A DNA stretch of 64,000 bases from Canna indica (lineage: Eukaryota > Streptophyta > Magnoliopsida > Zingiberales > Cannaceae). The stretch covers positions 22,661,501-22,725,500 of the forward strand of contig CP136896.1 in NCBI GenBank assembly GCA_034359265.1, in the 5' to 3' direction. The position numbers were made by a program, and so were the translations under genes. The notes beneath the pieces are model-generated. The model saw only the letters and a program-made list of their open reading frames with translations. It made no database searches and was not told where the DNA came from. Position 1 is the stretch's first letter. Every line of letters begins with the position of its first letter. Of the stretch, positions 21,701 through 32,783 are shown in pieces.

Positions 21701-22428
21701 ATTAATTTTTAAAAATAATAATAAATCCAAAATAAAAAAATATTTAAAAATAGGCTAATATATAAAAATACTAAAAGTTCAAGATAAATAGAGTACATTC
21801 TATTATTTTACAAGATTAAGATTCTTAAGTATCTATAAAATGTAAATAGAAAAAGAAATATTAAGGGCCTGTTTGTTTACCCTATTTTGGGTTTTCGTTT
21901 TCGCCCGAAAATGAAAACCAGGTCAAAAACCTATTTGTTGATAGAAAACACGCGAGTTTTCAGTTCGTGTTTCGCGAAAATGGCTTTTCGTGAAAAGCCA
22001 TTTAATACACGAACTCAAAAATTACTGGGAGTATTTTTCATGGTTTTCGCGAAAACTCGTGAAAAGTGCGGTGGCATACTTGTAAATATCAGGCAATTTC
22101 CGCACTTTTCACCCGTTTCGCTCGGAAACTGAACAAAACCGAGATGCCCGTTAGGGCTCCTCACTCGATGCTCGACCATATCTCTCTCTATCCTCACTCG
22201 ACTCCTTGCGGCGACAAGCGACACCTTGTCGCCACCTCTTGGAATCCATCACCGGTGGTGCAAATCGATCGCCGCCTGTTGAAATCGACGCCGACGGCCT
22301 CTTCCTTGCTTTCCACTATAGGTTCGACTCATTTGATCTATGGTTTCCACATGCATTCGTGTTCGATCTATATTTTTCCATATCTATTTTTGATGGTTTT
22401 TTTAATTCTTTTTGTTCTTATGTTTTGA

Positions 22429-23072
22429 TTGTTACCCGAACTAGGGTTTTGATGTGTAGCTGATCTAGGGTTTTGATAATTTTTGATCTTCTATTTTGAT
22501 TGTTACCTGAACTAGGGTTTTGATGTGTAGCCGATCTAGGGTTTTGATGATTTTGATCTTATGTTTTGATTATTACCTGAACTAGGGTTTTGATGTGTAG
22601 CCGATCTAGGGTTTCGATAATTTTTGATCTTCTATTTTGATTGTTACCCAAACTAGGGTTTTGATGTGTAGTCGATCTAGGGTTTCGATGATTTTTGATA
22701 TTCTATTTTCATTGTTACTCGAACTAGGGTTTTGATGTGTAGCTGATCTAGGGTTTCGATGATTCGATCTTCTATTTTGATTATTACCCGAACTAGGATT
22801 TTGATGTTAATGTAGCTAATTGCTTCTTCTGTTTTGGTTGTCACCCGAACTAGGGTTTTGATGTTAATGTAGCCGATTGCCTCTTCTATTTTGATAGTTA
22901 TCGGAACTAGGGTTTTGATGTTAATGTAGCTGATTGCCTCTTCTATTTTGATTGTTACTCAAACTAGGGTTTTGTTGTTAATATAGTCGATTGCCTCTTC
23001 TGTTTTGATTGTTACTTGAACTAGGGTTTTAATGTGTAGCCGATCTAGGGTTTCGATTATTTAATCTTCTGT
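22429..23072. repeat. telomere-like minisatellite, 71- and 57-bp units
   Basis: About ten units. The first five (and the last) are near 71 bp and contain GAACTAGGGTTTTGATG and GATCTAGGGTTTCGAT. Four units near 22800-23020 are about 57 bp, lack the second motif and have GTTAATGTAGC instead. The core CTAGGGTTT includes the plant telomere heptamer AGGGTTT. It lies in the 5' non-coding part of the Harbinger element. Confidence 0.85.
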
Positions 23073-23627
23073 TTATTCATTTGTATGTTGTTCTAATATA
23101 TACTGTTCTATTTTAATATATATTGTTCTATCATATTGTTTTACGTGGGTCTTGAAGTTAATATATAATGTTCTGTTTATTCATTTGTATGTTGTTCTAA
23201 TATATATTGTTATGTTTGTTTATATATTGTTCTGTCATATTGTCTTATGTGGGTCTTGAAGTTAATGTATACTGTTCTGTTTATTCTTTTGTATGTTGTT
23301 CTAATATATACTGTTATGTTTGTTTATATACTATTCTGTCATATCTTATGTGTTAATGTATACTATTCTATTTATTCATTTGTATGTTGTTATAATATAT
23401 ACTATTCTGTTTTAATATATGCTATTATGTCATATTGTTTTATGTGGGTCTTGAAGTTAATGTATACCGTTCTGCTTATTCATTTATATGTTGTTCTAAT
23501 ATATACTGTTCTGTTTTAATATATGTTGTTCTGTCATATCTTATGTGGGTGTTGAAGTTAAAATATATTGTTCTGTTTATTCATTTGTATGTTGTTCTAA
23601 TATATATATACTGTTATGTGATAATAG
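23073..23627. repeat. about 103-bp tandem array, 5.3 units
   Basis: Units begin TTCATTTGTATGTTGTTC; starts are near 23078, 23181, 23285, 23376, 23480 and 23581. One unit is about 12 bp short. Each contains TTCTAATATATACTGTT. The ORFs at 23247-23733 are made by the repeat, apart from the real ATG at 23637. It lies immediately upstream of the first Harbinger ORF. Confidence 0.85.
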
Positions 23628-23700
23628 AAATAACAAATGGGTGGCCATCGTAATGCGAAGGAGAAGTCGGAAAATTGGTCCAAAGATGCTACTGAATCCT

Positions 23701-26009
23701 TGTTACGCCCCGCCTAGGTTTATCCCTATATAAGGGACCTCACCTAGGAGAAGCGCAACTAGCAACAGAACAACAATCATCAAATGGACTGAATTTAAAC
23801 TTACAACCAGATTCTAATCAAATGTCCAACCAGATAATAATAAAAGTTTAACAGTCCATAAATGAACAATTAATTCTAGAGTCTAGCTAAAAGTGCATAG
23901 ATCAACTAATAAATAAGGAAACTAAATGTTGTGCGGAAGACGTCTCCTCCTCCTCCAAAACTCTAGCTACCCCATGAGATAAAGCCGTCATACCTGAGGA
24001 TCTGAGGCAAAAACAACAAACATCAGCAGAAGGCTGAGTAGGATTTCAACAAGATGCTATGATGCCATGTTTACAACGGAAGGTATGATTCAACCATCTA
24101 CTCGATGCACCTATACCAATCAACTATGTCAACTATGTCAACTATCATCTATATGAGTATGAGTCATAAACTCAATCAAGAGCGTAGTGGACATTGGGTT
24201 TCCCCCGCACTCTCACACCTCGAGAGTGGCACCTCAAGCCCGCTCCAACTAGAGATGCGACTATCCAAAAATGATAGTCCGCAGACGTCTAACACCTCGA
24301 CGCCGTACACACAACCCGTGTGATAAATAGGTGATCACCGGTGTCACTTGCCCTACACCTTGGGCAATATATCAACAGTGTCCAGGGCTATCGCCCAAAA
24401 GTAGATCAACTATGCATATGTCAACAACTCATCTACTACAACTCAACTAATATAATGCTAGTAGTCATGTCATCATGTATGCATCAAATATATAAACAAC
24501 AGCAGGAGACATGCAACGTCTATACTAGCATTCTCAACTAATATGCATATAAAAATATCATGCTGACAACATGTAACAACAAAATATGCATCAAGAGCTC
24601 CAACGGCAGTAGATATCAAATTACAACGGAATAGAACAACAAGATATATTTCGACATAGGGTAACAACCGATTTAGGATGAGATTCACCTTGACAACAAC
24701 TACCTCAAAAGAATAACTCGGGTAAAAATCATGAAAACCGATAAAATAATAATTCTCGGCCCGACACGCAAAACGAGGCAAAACGAGGCAATAACGCCTA
24801 CTGATTTCAACATCCGAAAGCCAAACGACAAAACTGACTCCACCAATGGATTCGGGGCGACGAGTAGGTCCAAATTCATATATGATATGATTAAATTGAC
24901 CAACTATAATGCCTCCAAATAATTATTTAAAACCATAATAATCATGCCTTAAATATATATATATATATATATATATATAACACTGTTACTAACTCGCGTA
25001 ACAGTGTTATAACACGCGTGTCACTGTTACAGTCACAACGTTACAACAACTCATATATCACCTCATATACCAGTGTTATATTTCTAAAAATAATAACCAA
25101 CTGATACAACAACATATAGCACCGACATATATAATATAACACCGTTACAACTCAACTTATATAACACTGATATATTCAACTCATTTTATACCTAAATTTC
25201 CCACATCCCCTCATCCCCTCGTTCCATCGCCGCCGCCGCCGCTGGAACCAGGCGACGAGATGGAGATGACTCACCGCCAACCGGAGGTGATGGGTCGCCG
25301 ATCGCCGCCCCCATCGGCCATTGCCACCGCCCTACGGTGGACGACGACTAAGAACCAGGGCGGCGACCCCGACCTCGGGTAATCGCTCCCCTCGCGCGAT
25401 CAGCCCCACGCGCGATGTCGCGCCTGGCGAAGTCACGCGCGGCAACCATTGCACGTTTGGCGATGGCACGCACGGCGATCGTCGCGCGCCTGGTGACCAT
25501 CGTGCACCCGGCGATGTCGCGGCTGCCGTCGACAACGAGCTGACTAGAGCGATCCAAAAGCAAGAACAGTGTCGATCGACACTGTTGCCGACAGCAGCGA
25601 GTCAAGCACAAAGAAGATGATACCAAAAACGATGAAGAACGACAAGATTCAATTGAACGCCATAATCTCAAAAAAATCACAATAAAAAGCAGACCTAGAA
25701 TCCGGCAAAATACATCGGCAGAAATCCCTCATCCTATGATCGTAGTTACCCTACACGAAACAAAACGAAAAGGTAGGAGGGGAATCCTACCGGAAATCTC
25801 CTCCGAACTCCGATTCACCGGAGTCTTCTCGCCGCCGACGCCTCAAAATCCTCCGTCGACCGCCGCACCTGCTGCCGCTACAGGGATCGAGAGAGAAAGA
25901 AAAGATTAGAGAGGGTTTAGGGTTTAATTAAATAGGATTAGCATTTTGCAAAAAGCCCCCTCTAAGAAATATTTTCACAACTAGGTCCAAAATATTTTCA
26001 GGTATAACA
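23701..26009 (-). mobile_element. solo LTR inside Harbinger ORF1
   Basis: 2309 bp from TGTTACGCCCCG to GGTATAACA with an exact 5-bp TSD ATCCT (23696-23700, 26010-26014). On the minus strand it ends GGGGCGTAACA, resembling the Tekay-like LTR ends elsewhere here, so I orient it minus. No internal retrotransposon domain is present. It holds a (TA)n run at about 24953-24980 and an 11-bp perfect hairpin at 24979-25008. The GC-rich part at 25200-25600 gives overlapping spurious ORFs. Confidence 0.82.
24979..25008. repeat. perfect 11-bp inverted repeat in solo LTR
   Basis: AACACTGTTAC (24979-24989) and GTAACAGTGTT (24998-25008) around the 8-base loop TAACTCGC. Related ACACTGTTA/ACCGTTAC words recur to about 25165. 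Confidence 0.7.
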
Positions 26010-27247
26010 ATCCTTTTTGTTTATACTTCATAATAGACAAATAGAATTTGGCAATTTGAATTTTGACAAGACTGTGTGGGAAGAGATTAGCACTAGACTT
26101 GCGGAAAAATGTAGCACTAGGTACCCTGTTGATAAGATTAAGGAAAAGAAACTTCGCCTTTATCGTTTGTATAAAGATTGGCAAGAACTGATTAGCCACA
26201 CCGGGGTCACCTGGAATCCCGATACTCAGGTGGTTGATGCTAACGAGACCGTGTGGAATATCGCGGTAGGTTTTTGTTAATAGAGTTATTTATTAGGTAT
26301 TGTATTGGGTAGCATGTTAATATAGTAAATTTCGTGTGCAGAAAGGAGGAAGAAAAGATTATTTCAAACAATTTAGGAATGGGCCACCTCCCAATTTACT
26401 GTTATTGGAATTGATTTTTTAAAATCAATCTACAACTGGTGGGATGACTCGATCATCTACATAGGCCTTTGAATTCAGATGATGAGCGTCAGTTAGAGGA
26501 TCAATTTTTGGGGCAGAATATTCGGGGTAAGGAGCATGTTGTTGTGGAACGGGAGGGGGAAGAGGAGGACACTGGGGATACTAACGATGAAATCCCTAGA
26601 CGTCCTTCTATATCTTCAAGTCGTAGTAACAAACGAGGTAAATCATCGATGAGATCATCCATAGAACAAGACAAGCAAAAGTTATTTGAACTTATGAGTC
26701 AAAACATTGTAGCCCATCGTGCCCGAAGTGAAGCCGCATCAATTGGTACAACCCCCCCAAATCCATATACCCTTGCAAATTGTGGTGAGTGCTTATCTAA
26801 TTTGCAGGGTTTGTCTAAAGAAACACATGCTAAGGCATGCACTTTCATGCTTAGTAATCCTAAAGCTCGGGAACTTCTTATAACATTGCCCGATGATAAA
26901 TTGATCAATTGGCTTAAGACTTTGTAGTGAGTGAGTGAACAATTCAAAAACAATATTGTTATTTATTTTCATGACTATGTGCACTCTTGTGTGTGCACCT
27001 TTCATTTGTTGCACTTTTTTTCCCAACTTATATTCATTGTTCTGTACTTACACTATTTTTTTTTCAGCTTATATTTTAGTACTTGCATTGTTCGGGTATT
27101 TGCTTCTTCTTTTTTCAGCTTATATTTCAGTACTTGCACTGTTAGCTTATATTTCAGTACTTGCACTATTTTTTTTAATTTAGTACTTGCACTATTTTTT
27201 TGAAGTTTTTTTTTAATTCAGTACTTGACACTATTTAAAATTTCAGA

Positions 27248-28587
27248 ATGAGTCATCCATCAAATTCATCACATCCATCACTTAGCGATGAAGAGAATGA
27301 TGATGATTTTGAGTTTGCATTAATACTTATGATGACTATTTTGAATCTCTTGGACGAACAACTAAATCCTCCACGACGAGCAATACACACTTCAATGTTG
27401 AGAGGAGTTGACTACGTCCAAGAGTTGATACATAGTTCGGTAAGGTGTTACGAAAATCTTCGTATGGAACCATCTTTATTCATAAGATTATGTAGTGAAC
27501 TTAGGAGACTAGGCTTAGAGGACAAAAAAATTTATGTGGAAGAAGCCGTGGCAATGTTCATATATACGATTTATCACAATGAATGAGTATGAGTAGTTGC
27601 AGAGCGATACCAACACTCGACTCAAACATGTCACAAATGGTTCAAGTATGTACTTGTGGCGGTTCTAAGATTGGGAATCGAACTTATAAAACCTCGTGAA
27701 TCGCGAATAGTACAACCAAAGACTCATGGAAATCCACGATGGTTTCCATATTTTAAGGTAATGTACACCACTTAGGCACTTTATTTTAGCCTTAAGAGGT
27801 CTTACTAATCCAAGAATAATTTTGTAGAATTGCATAAGGGCAATTGATGGGACTCATGTCTCCGCTTTCGTTCCCACCAACAAATCATCTTTATATTGTG
27901 GTCGTAAGGGAACAATAACACAAAATGTGATGGCGGCCTACGCCCATAATATGCAGTTCACATATGTGAAGGCGAGTTGGGAGGAAACCGCAAATGACTC
28001 GCGTATTTTTGTACATACAATATACTCTCCTAACTCGGATTTTCCGATGCCAAACGGAGGTAAAATTCATAAACCATAGGACATTCTTGTATTGGTTTTA
28101 TTACTGGTACATTTTATACATTGTATTGATAGATGAATATTACTTGGTGGATGCTGGATATCCTAATGTATTCGAATTTTTGGCACCTTATCGAGGTGAA
28201 AGATATCATCGATCAAATTATCGTAGGCGAGGCCCAACATCTAAAAGAGAATTGTTCAACCAACAACATTCATCTTGTCAAAATGTTATCGAACGATGCT
28301 TTGGACTCTTGAAAGCACGTTTTCCAATCCTCAAGATGATGCCGAACTACGGGGTTTCAAGACAAAGAAGTATTGTATTGGCTTGTTGTGCAATTCACAA
28401 CTTTATTATTAAATATAATTTTTTTGATGAATTAGTAGAAATTTGAAACAATGAAGAAGTTATTATTGATGATGATGATGATGATAATGAACCTACATCA
28501 TCAATAGGTGAACCTTCTTCTAGCCAAAATGTAATGCATGGTATTCGTGAGGGTATCGCTAATCAACTTTGGGTGCATCGCCGCTGA
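27248..28587 (+). pseudogene. PIF/Harbinger DDE transposase (HARBI1/ALP1-like)
   Basis: ATG at 27248. Exon 1 runs to about 27759 and has two in-frame TGA stops just after YHNE (27585 on) where TGA probably replaces CGA; it then continues with VVAERYQHS, WFKYVL and KTHGNPRWFPYFK. An intron with GT/AG ends follows, to about 27828. Exon 2 has CIRAIDGTHVSAFVP, NVMAAYAH and ETANDSRIF. A second intron ends before DEYYLVDAGYPN. Then come RELFNQQHSSCQNVIERCFG and LLKARFPILK. The IDGTH, LVDAGY and VIERCFG motifs fit the acidic DDE residues of the superfamily. A third stop at 28444-28446 precedes an Asp-rich tail ending at 28587. It would cut and rejoin the TIRs in the nucleus. Confidence 0.88.
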
Positions 28588-28706
28588 TGTATTTTCATTT
28601 TTTATGTTAATAGATTCAATGATGCTATTTTCATGATGCATGCTGTTTTGTTAGTGCATAATACCAATAATATACTAACATACTTGCGATACCATAACAA
28701 AATAGT

Positions 28707-29045
28707 ATGACAGCTTCCTCAAGTCGCATAAGTGAAAATACAACATATTTGCGATACCATAATAGAATATGTTATTGTGGTATAAAAGCTGTAGTACGAA
28801 TAAGTGAAACTGCAAAAAACCTTGGTCGTTTATTTGCGGCTTGCTCTTCAAGTCCCAAAGGTTATGTATTCTTTCAATGGATCACTCCCATTGCATCAAC
28901 CATACGCGATGGGGAAGAAGAAGTGAACCAAATCTTCCATCAACTGTTTCATCAAATAGAGGCCAAAATTGACAAGCTCCTTGATATGAGATTCAAGGGG
29001 TTACTAGTACTTATTTTTAATGCTATTGTATTTTTGTGTAAGTAA
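28707..29045 (+). CDS. GRF-type zinc-finger ORF within Harbinger
   Basis: An uninterrupted 112-residue frame. Residues about 18-62 fit a GRF zinc finger: ICYCG, then NLGRLFAACSSS and FFQW. The Cys usually found just before the FF pair is Tyr here (GYVFFQW), so the zinc site may be weakened. A helical segment (EVNQIFHQLFHQIEAKIDKL) and a hydrophobic tail follow. GRF fingers bind single-stranded nucleic acid in known proteins; the role here is unknown. It lies 120 bp after the transposase in the same orientation and inside the TIRs. It could be a normal third gene of this lineage or a captured fragment. Confidence 0.6.
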   Translation: MTASSSRISENTTYLRYHNRICYCGIKAVVRISETAKNLGRLFAACSSSPKGYVFFQWITPIASTIRDGEEEVNQIFHQLFHQIEAKIDKLLDMRFKGLLVLIFNAIVFLCK

Positions 29046-30655
29046 GATATTATTTTGATGGTGTTTTTGGATATACTGCTGCTGTATATATGTTGTGATG
29101 ATATCATTTTTTGGATATATTGCTGTTGTATATATGCTGTGATGATGTCATTTTTTGGATATATTGTTGCTGTGATGTCGTAATTATAGGTTGTTGTGCT
29201 GTTATTTTATATTTTTTAATTTTTTTTCATCGGCGAGGAATTGGAGGCGATAACCAATTAATGGCTATGCGCACTTTCCTCCTAAAGTCTTAAAATAATA
29301 TTGCTCATTATTATGTATTTATATACATTGTTGTTATCAATTTGTTATTTGTTTTTCGATCTAGAGTTTTGATGTTATTGCGTGGTTGTGCTGATTTTAT
29401 CATTGCGTGGTTGTGCTGATTTTATCATTGTGTGGTTATGCTGATTTTATAATTGTGTGATTATTAAATAATGAGCAAATCTATTTTTGGTGGACTATGA
29501 ATTGGAGGCGGTCACCAACTAATGGTGATACACATTTTCCTTCATAGTCCTACATTCATACACATTTTCCTTCATATACATTGTTGTCACCAACTAATCT
29601 GTTGCAGTTGGCCCATGATTGAGCCTACAACGCCCGTTGGCTGTCGCGACAAAAATAAAGAACACCTTGTAATTACACCATCCAACTTATTAATTGTTCA
29701 AGCTCTTCTTGATTGGATTGATTATGGGCAACACTCAACAATGGCAATGACATTTAATCAAATCACACTATAAAATAATCATATATAGTAATAGTAATAG
29801 TAAAGAAATCAACATTTAAAAGATTAATAGAATAATCATCTTACTTGTTGCACCGAGAATCAAAGAGAGCTTAAGAAAGATTGTTATTGTACACGATATT
29901 TTTTTTATAAATATTTAATATGTTTTAAACTCCTCTTAATATTCGAGAGAGAGAGAGAGAGAATCACCGCTTCAATGTCCTAGAGAGAGAGAACTACAGT
30001 CGTTATCGTCTTCCCCATCAGGAAAAACCCTATATGAAGGGCCACACATTTAGTTCGGTTTCTTAAATCATAAAACAAGAGTATTGAATCCAAGGCCAGC
30101 GCTTGCTCGTGCATGCCCATCATCGCCGAAGTTTACCTCTATTTTTATGCGACTAGAGATGGCATTGTTTGGGAAGAGAAAATGATACTTCTTCACACAC
30201 AGAGATCGAAAGTACCAAAATGGCTTCATTTATAAATAACAATTATAATTTTTTTTTAAAAATAGTATGTTCCATTTTTAATATAAAAAAATAATTATAT
30301 ATAATTATATATACATTAACTAATAAAATATTAATAATAATAATATATATTTACGCATTAACAAATTAAATTAATTAATTAAAATTTTTTAAGTTTGAGT
30401 AAAAAATTGAAAACAGATATTATGTTTGACAAACAAATGCAGTTTCAGTTTTCGTCCCGAAAACAATCGCTGAAAACAACACACAACAAACAAGTCTTTG
30501 TTGTTTTCGTTTCGCGAAACATGAAAATAGGACATGCCAAACAAACACGTTTTCGCCAAACATCAAAACCGAAACTGAAAATCCGAAACTCGAAAACCCA
30601 TTTCAGTTTTCACGAAATGAAAATTGCTTCTAAATTTTCGCAAACAAACGTGCCC
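29046..30655. other. 3' non-coding part of Harbinger
   Basis: Contains short repeats GATATATTGCTG(C/T)TGTATAT (29070-29170) and TGTGGTTGTGCTGATTTTAT (29380-29455), GA-rich patches (29947-29990), and the GTTTTCG-rich subterminal stretch before the TIR. No further gene recognised. Confidence 0.55.
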
Positions 30656-30658
30656 TAA

Positions 30659-31156
30659 TCTTTTATAAGAAAATGAAAATGTTGTGTCTGCTTTTGGATT
30701 TCCGAAAGCATATTCCAAAATCTAGGGTTTGAATTGGGAAGTTGGGAGAGTTATATGATAGAGCAAAACATGTCATCGACCACAACCGTATAACAGTAGT
30801 CATTATCTACATGATTTCTCATGCAATCAACAAATATCAATGGACGTAGGCGGCAGCTAGTGACGGGGCCGATGGAGGAGCAGAGGGAGTGGCCATTTGT
30901 CATCCTCGATGTTGGAAATGACGACCTGGCGCCATGGCGAGCGAAGAGCTTTGTCGTGCTCTAGCCGATGCCTCTTACACCCCCCAGTGATGAGAGCAAC
31001 CTTTTCGCCGGGCGCATTGTAAAAATGCCGATATATATAAGCAATAGAGAGAGAAAGAAAGAGAGTGTGTGTGGGTATTTATTTGGTTTAATTGCATCAG
31101 GGGAAGAGAGAGGTATTAATTTTGTTTAATTGCATGAGAGAGAGATTAGTTGCATC

Positions 31157-31208
<52 letters not shown>
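30659..31208. other. unassigned spacer ending in (GA)n
   Basis: No gene seen. From about 31040 there are GA-rich minisatellite units containing GGGTATTTATTTGG and TTTAATTGCAT. A pure (GA)n run occupies about 31157-31208. Related units occur at 35097-35250 on the other side of the CACTA-like element. Confidence 0.5.
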
Positions 31209-31211
<3 letters not shown>

Positions 31212-31901
31212 AGAATATACCACACAAGCCACGGGAATCATCGACGGCCGCCTCGGCCGTCAGAATAATTCATGGCTTTGTGATTGTCGTAGCGGTCGTG
31301 GCTGATGTAACCAAATCAGTCGCGGCACACATACGGCCGCCTAGGACCGTCGCTCCTAGTTGATGGCGCACACAGGGCGTAAAATAAGATAAATTATTAG
31401 CCACGGCTTAGCGGGGGTGCTAGAGTCGTTGGTGATATGAATAAGTCATTATCCACAGCTAGAAGCGGCTGTCGCTTACTAATTAATGGTGCAAACATAG
31501 CACGAAAATTAAAATACTCTTCACCGACTGCTGAGAGAACCATCGGTGATAATAAAATTACGCATCCATGGTTTTCCGATGGCTGGCAAGTCATCGGTGA
31601 AAAATCCTTTTTATTTGCGTTCGCGCTCGACCCTTCCTCTTTCCCCCGTTCTCTTCTCTCTCTGCCGTTGCCGACCGAATTGTCACCACCGATCGTCACC
31701 GTGCCGCCTGCTACCTCGCCCTCACCGCGCCGCCACCCCCTCTCCACCTCTCTCTCGCTTGGACTGACGCGCTCTCTCCCCCTCTCCTTCGCCCATGCCG
31801 CCACTGCCGGCCTGCTCCCTCGCCCTCACCGCCGATCCCTCTCTCCTCTCCGCCGCCACCAAGGAGTTCGATCCCCTCCCCCCTCTCCGGTCCAGCGTCG
31901 G

Positions 31902-31903
<2 letters not shown>

Positions 31904-31954
<51 letters not shown>
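31904..31954. repeat. (AT)n microsatellite
   Basis: About 25 AT units. Confidence 0.95.
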
Positions 31955-31956
<2 letters not shown>

Positions 31957-32147
31957 GATTAATTACTGTTATTAGTGATTAATTAGATTTATTTACTGTT
32001 ATTTTCTATTTAGGGTTAATTTTAGATTTAATTAGTTTTTAATTAGATTTAATTATTGTTAATTAGTTGTTAATTAGATTTAATTAGGGTAGAATAAATG
32101 TTAGGGTTAATTTTAGTTGGGTATAATTACAATTCTGAAATCCTCCA

Positions 32148-32428
32148 CTTTGGACTCGCGATCAAATCGTCCACGGTGGACTCGCACTGGAATCGTCCAC
32201 AATGGATGGACTCGCGCGCGCCGGAATCGTCCACTTTGGACTCGCGCCGGAATCATCCACAATGGATGGACTCGCGCGCGCCAGAATCATCCACTTTGGA
32301 CTCGCAATCAAATCATCCACGGTGGACTCGCGCCGGAATCATCCACAATGGATGAACTCGCGCGCGCCAAAATCATCCACTTTGGACTCACGGCCAAATC
32401 GTCCATGGTGGACTCGCGCCGGAATCAA
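32148..32428. repeat. minisatellite with 86/60/86 bp spacing
   Basis: CTTTGGACTCGC recurs at 32148, 32234, 32294 and 32380. Sub-units of 22-30 bp contain GGAATCATCCAC and ACTCGCGC. Two open frames (32098-32438) encode only the repeat and are not accepted as genes. Confidence 0.85.
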
Positions 32429-32783
32429 GACGAGTTGATATGTTTCACGTACGCATCGATAAGTCAAGTTTTAATTTTGCAAAACCTTAGATTCGTTCGG
32501 GAGTTGTATGTTCGTGTAAATGAAGTAAATGATCTTTTATACGATGTACAACCCTTGAATTGTCCCTAATTGGACAATTTGGGAACATAGTTATTTATAT
32601 TGCACTTAGTTTATTTCTTTTAGTCGTTATTCATTTTTAAATTTTGGCTTCTATCTCTCTTGTTCTCCGGTACGCGTCCAGATGATATGCGTATTCGAAG
32701 AATTGTAGGGAGATGCTGCCAAAATTTAGAATGAAGTTAATGACTAAAAGAAATTTTAAGTGCAATATTAAATTTTTACAGCT

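Larger units (their letters stand above)
23637..26927 (+). pseudogene. Harbinger ORF1, Myb/SANT-like DNA-binding protein, split by solo LTR
   Basis: ATG at 23637 begins MGGHRNAKEKSENWSKDATE. The codon after Ser-21 is split by the solo LTR; past its TSD copy the frame continues at 26015 with the rest of a Myb/SANT-like domain (VWEEIS, KEKKLRLYRLYKDW, TGVTWNPDT, ETVW). A GT-AG intron probably spans 26268-26341 and is followed by KGGRKDYFKQFRNGPPP. A stop after about 25 codons and a frame change precede the C-terminal part (26469-26927), which has an acidic/Ser-Arg-rich linker and ends in LPDDKLINWLKTL. In PIF elements the companion protein binds the transposon ends and helps bring in the transposase (family knowledge). 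Confidence 0.8.
21865..30655 (+). mobile_element. PIF/Harbinger transposon with three ORFs
   Basis: The ends are GGGCCTGTTTGTTT and, inverted, GGGCACGTTTGTTT, flanked by TAA at 21862-21864 and 30656-30658, the 3-bp TSD of PIF/Harbinger. Inside, all on the plus strand, are a Myb/SANT-like ORF, a DDE transposase and a GRF-type zinc-finger ORF. Without the solo LTR at 23701-26009 it is about 6.5 kb. Next to both TIRs are GTTTTCG/CGAAAA-rich subterminal sequences. Stops in two of the ORFs make it inactive as read. Confidence 0.9.

Noticed and set aside
22066..22463. Two ORFs at the left side of the Harbinger element
   Set aside because: They end in the telomere-like array and precede the real ORF1 start; probably leader sequence.
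25321..25680. GC-rich ORFs on both strands
   Set aside because: Overlapping frames in GC-rich LTR DNA with CGCGCG runs; no domain.
31397..31982. ORFs of 135 and 181 residues on opposite strands
   Set aside because: Low-complexity Arg/Ser/Pro or Gly/Glu sequence in the subterminal part of the CACTA-like element, running into (AT)n.
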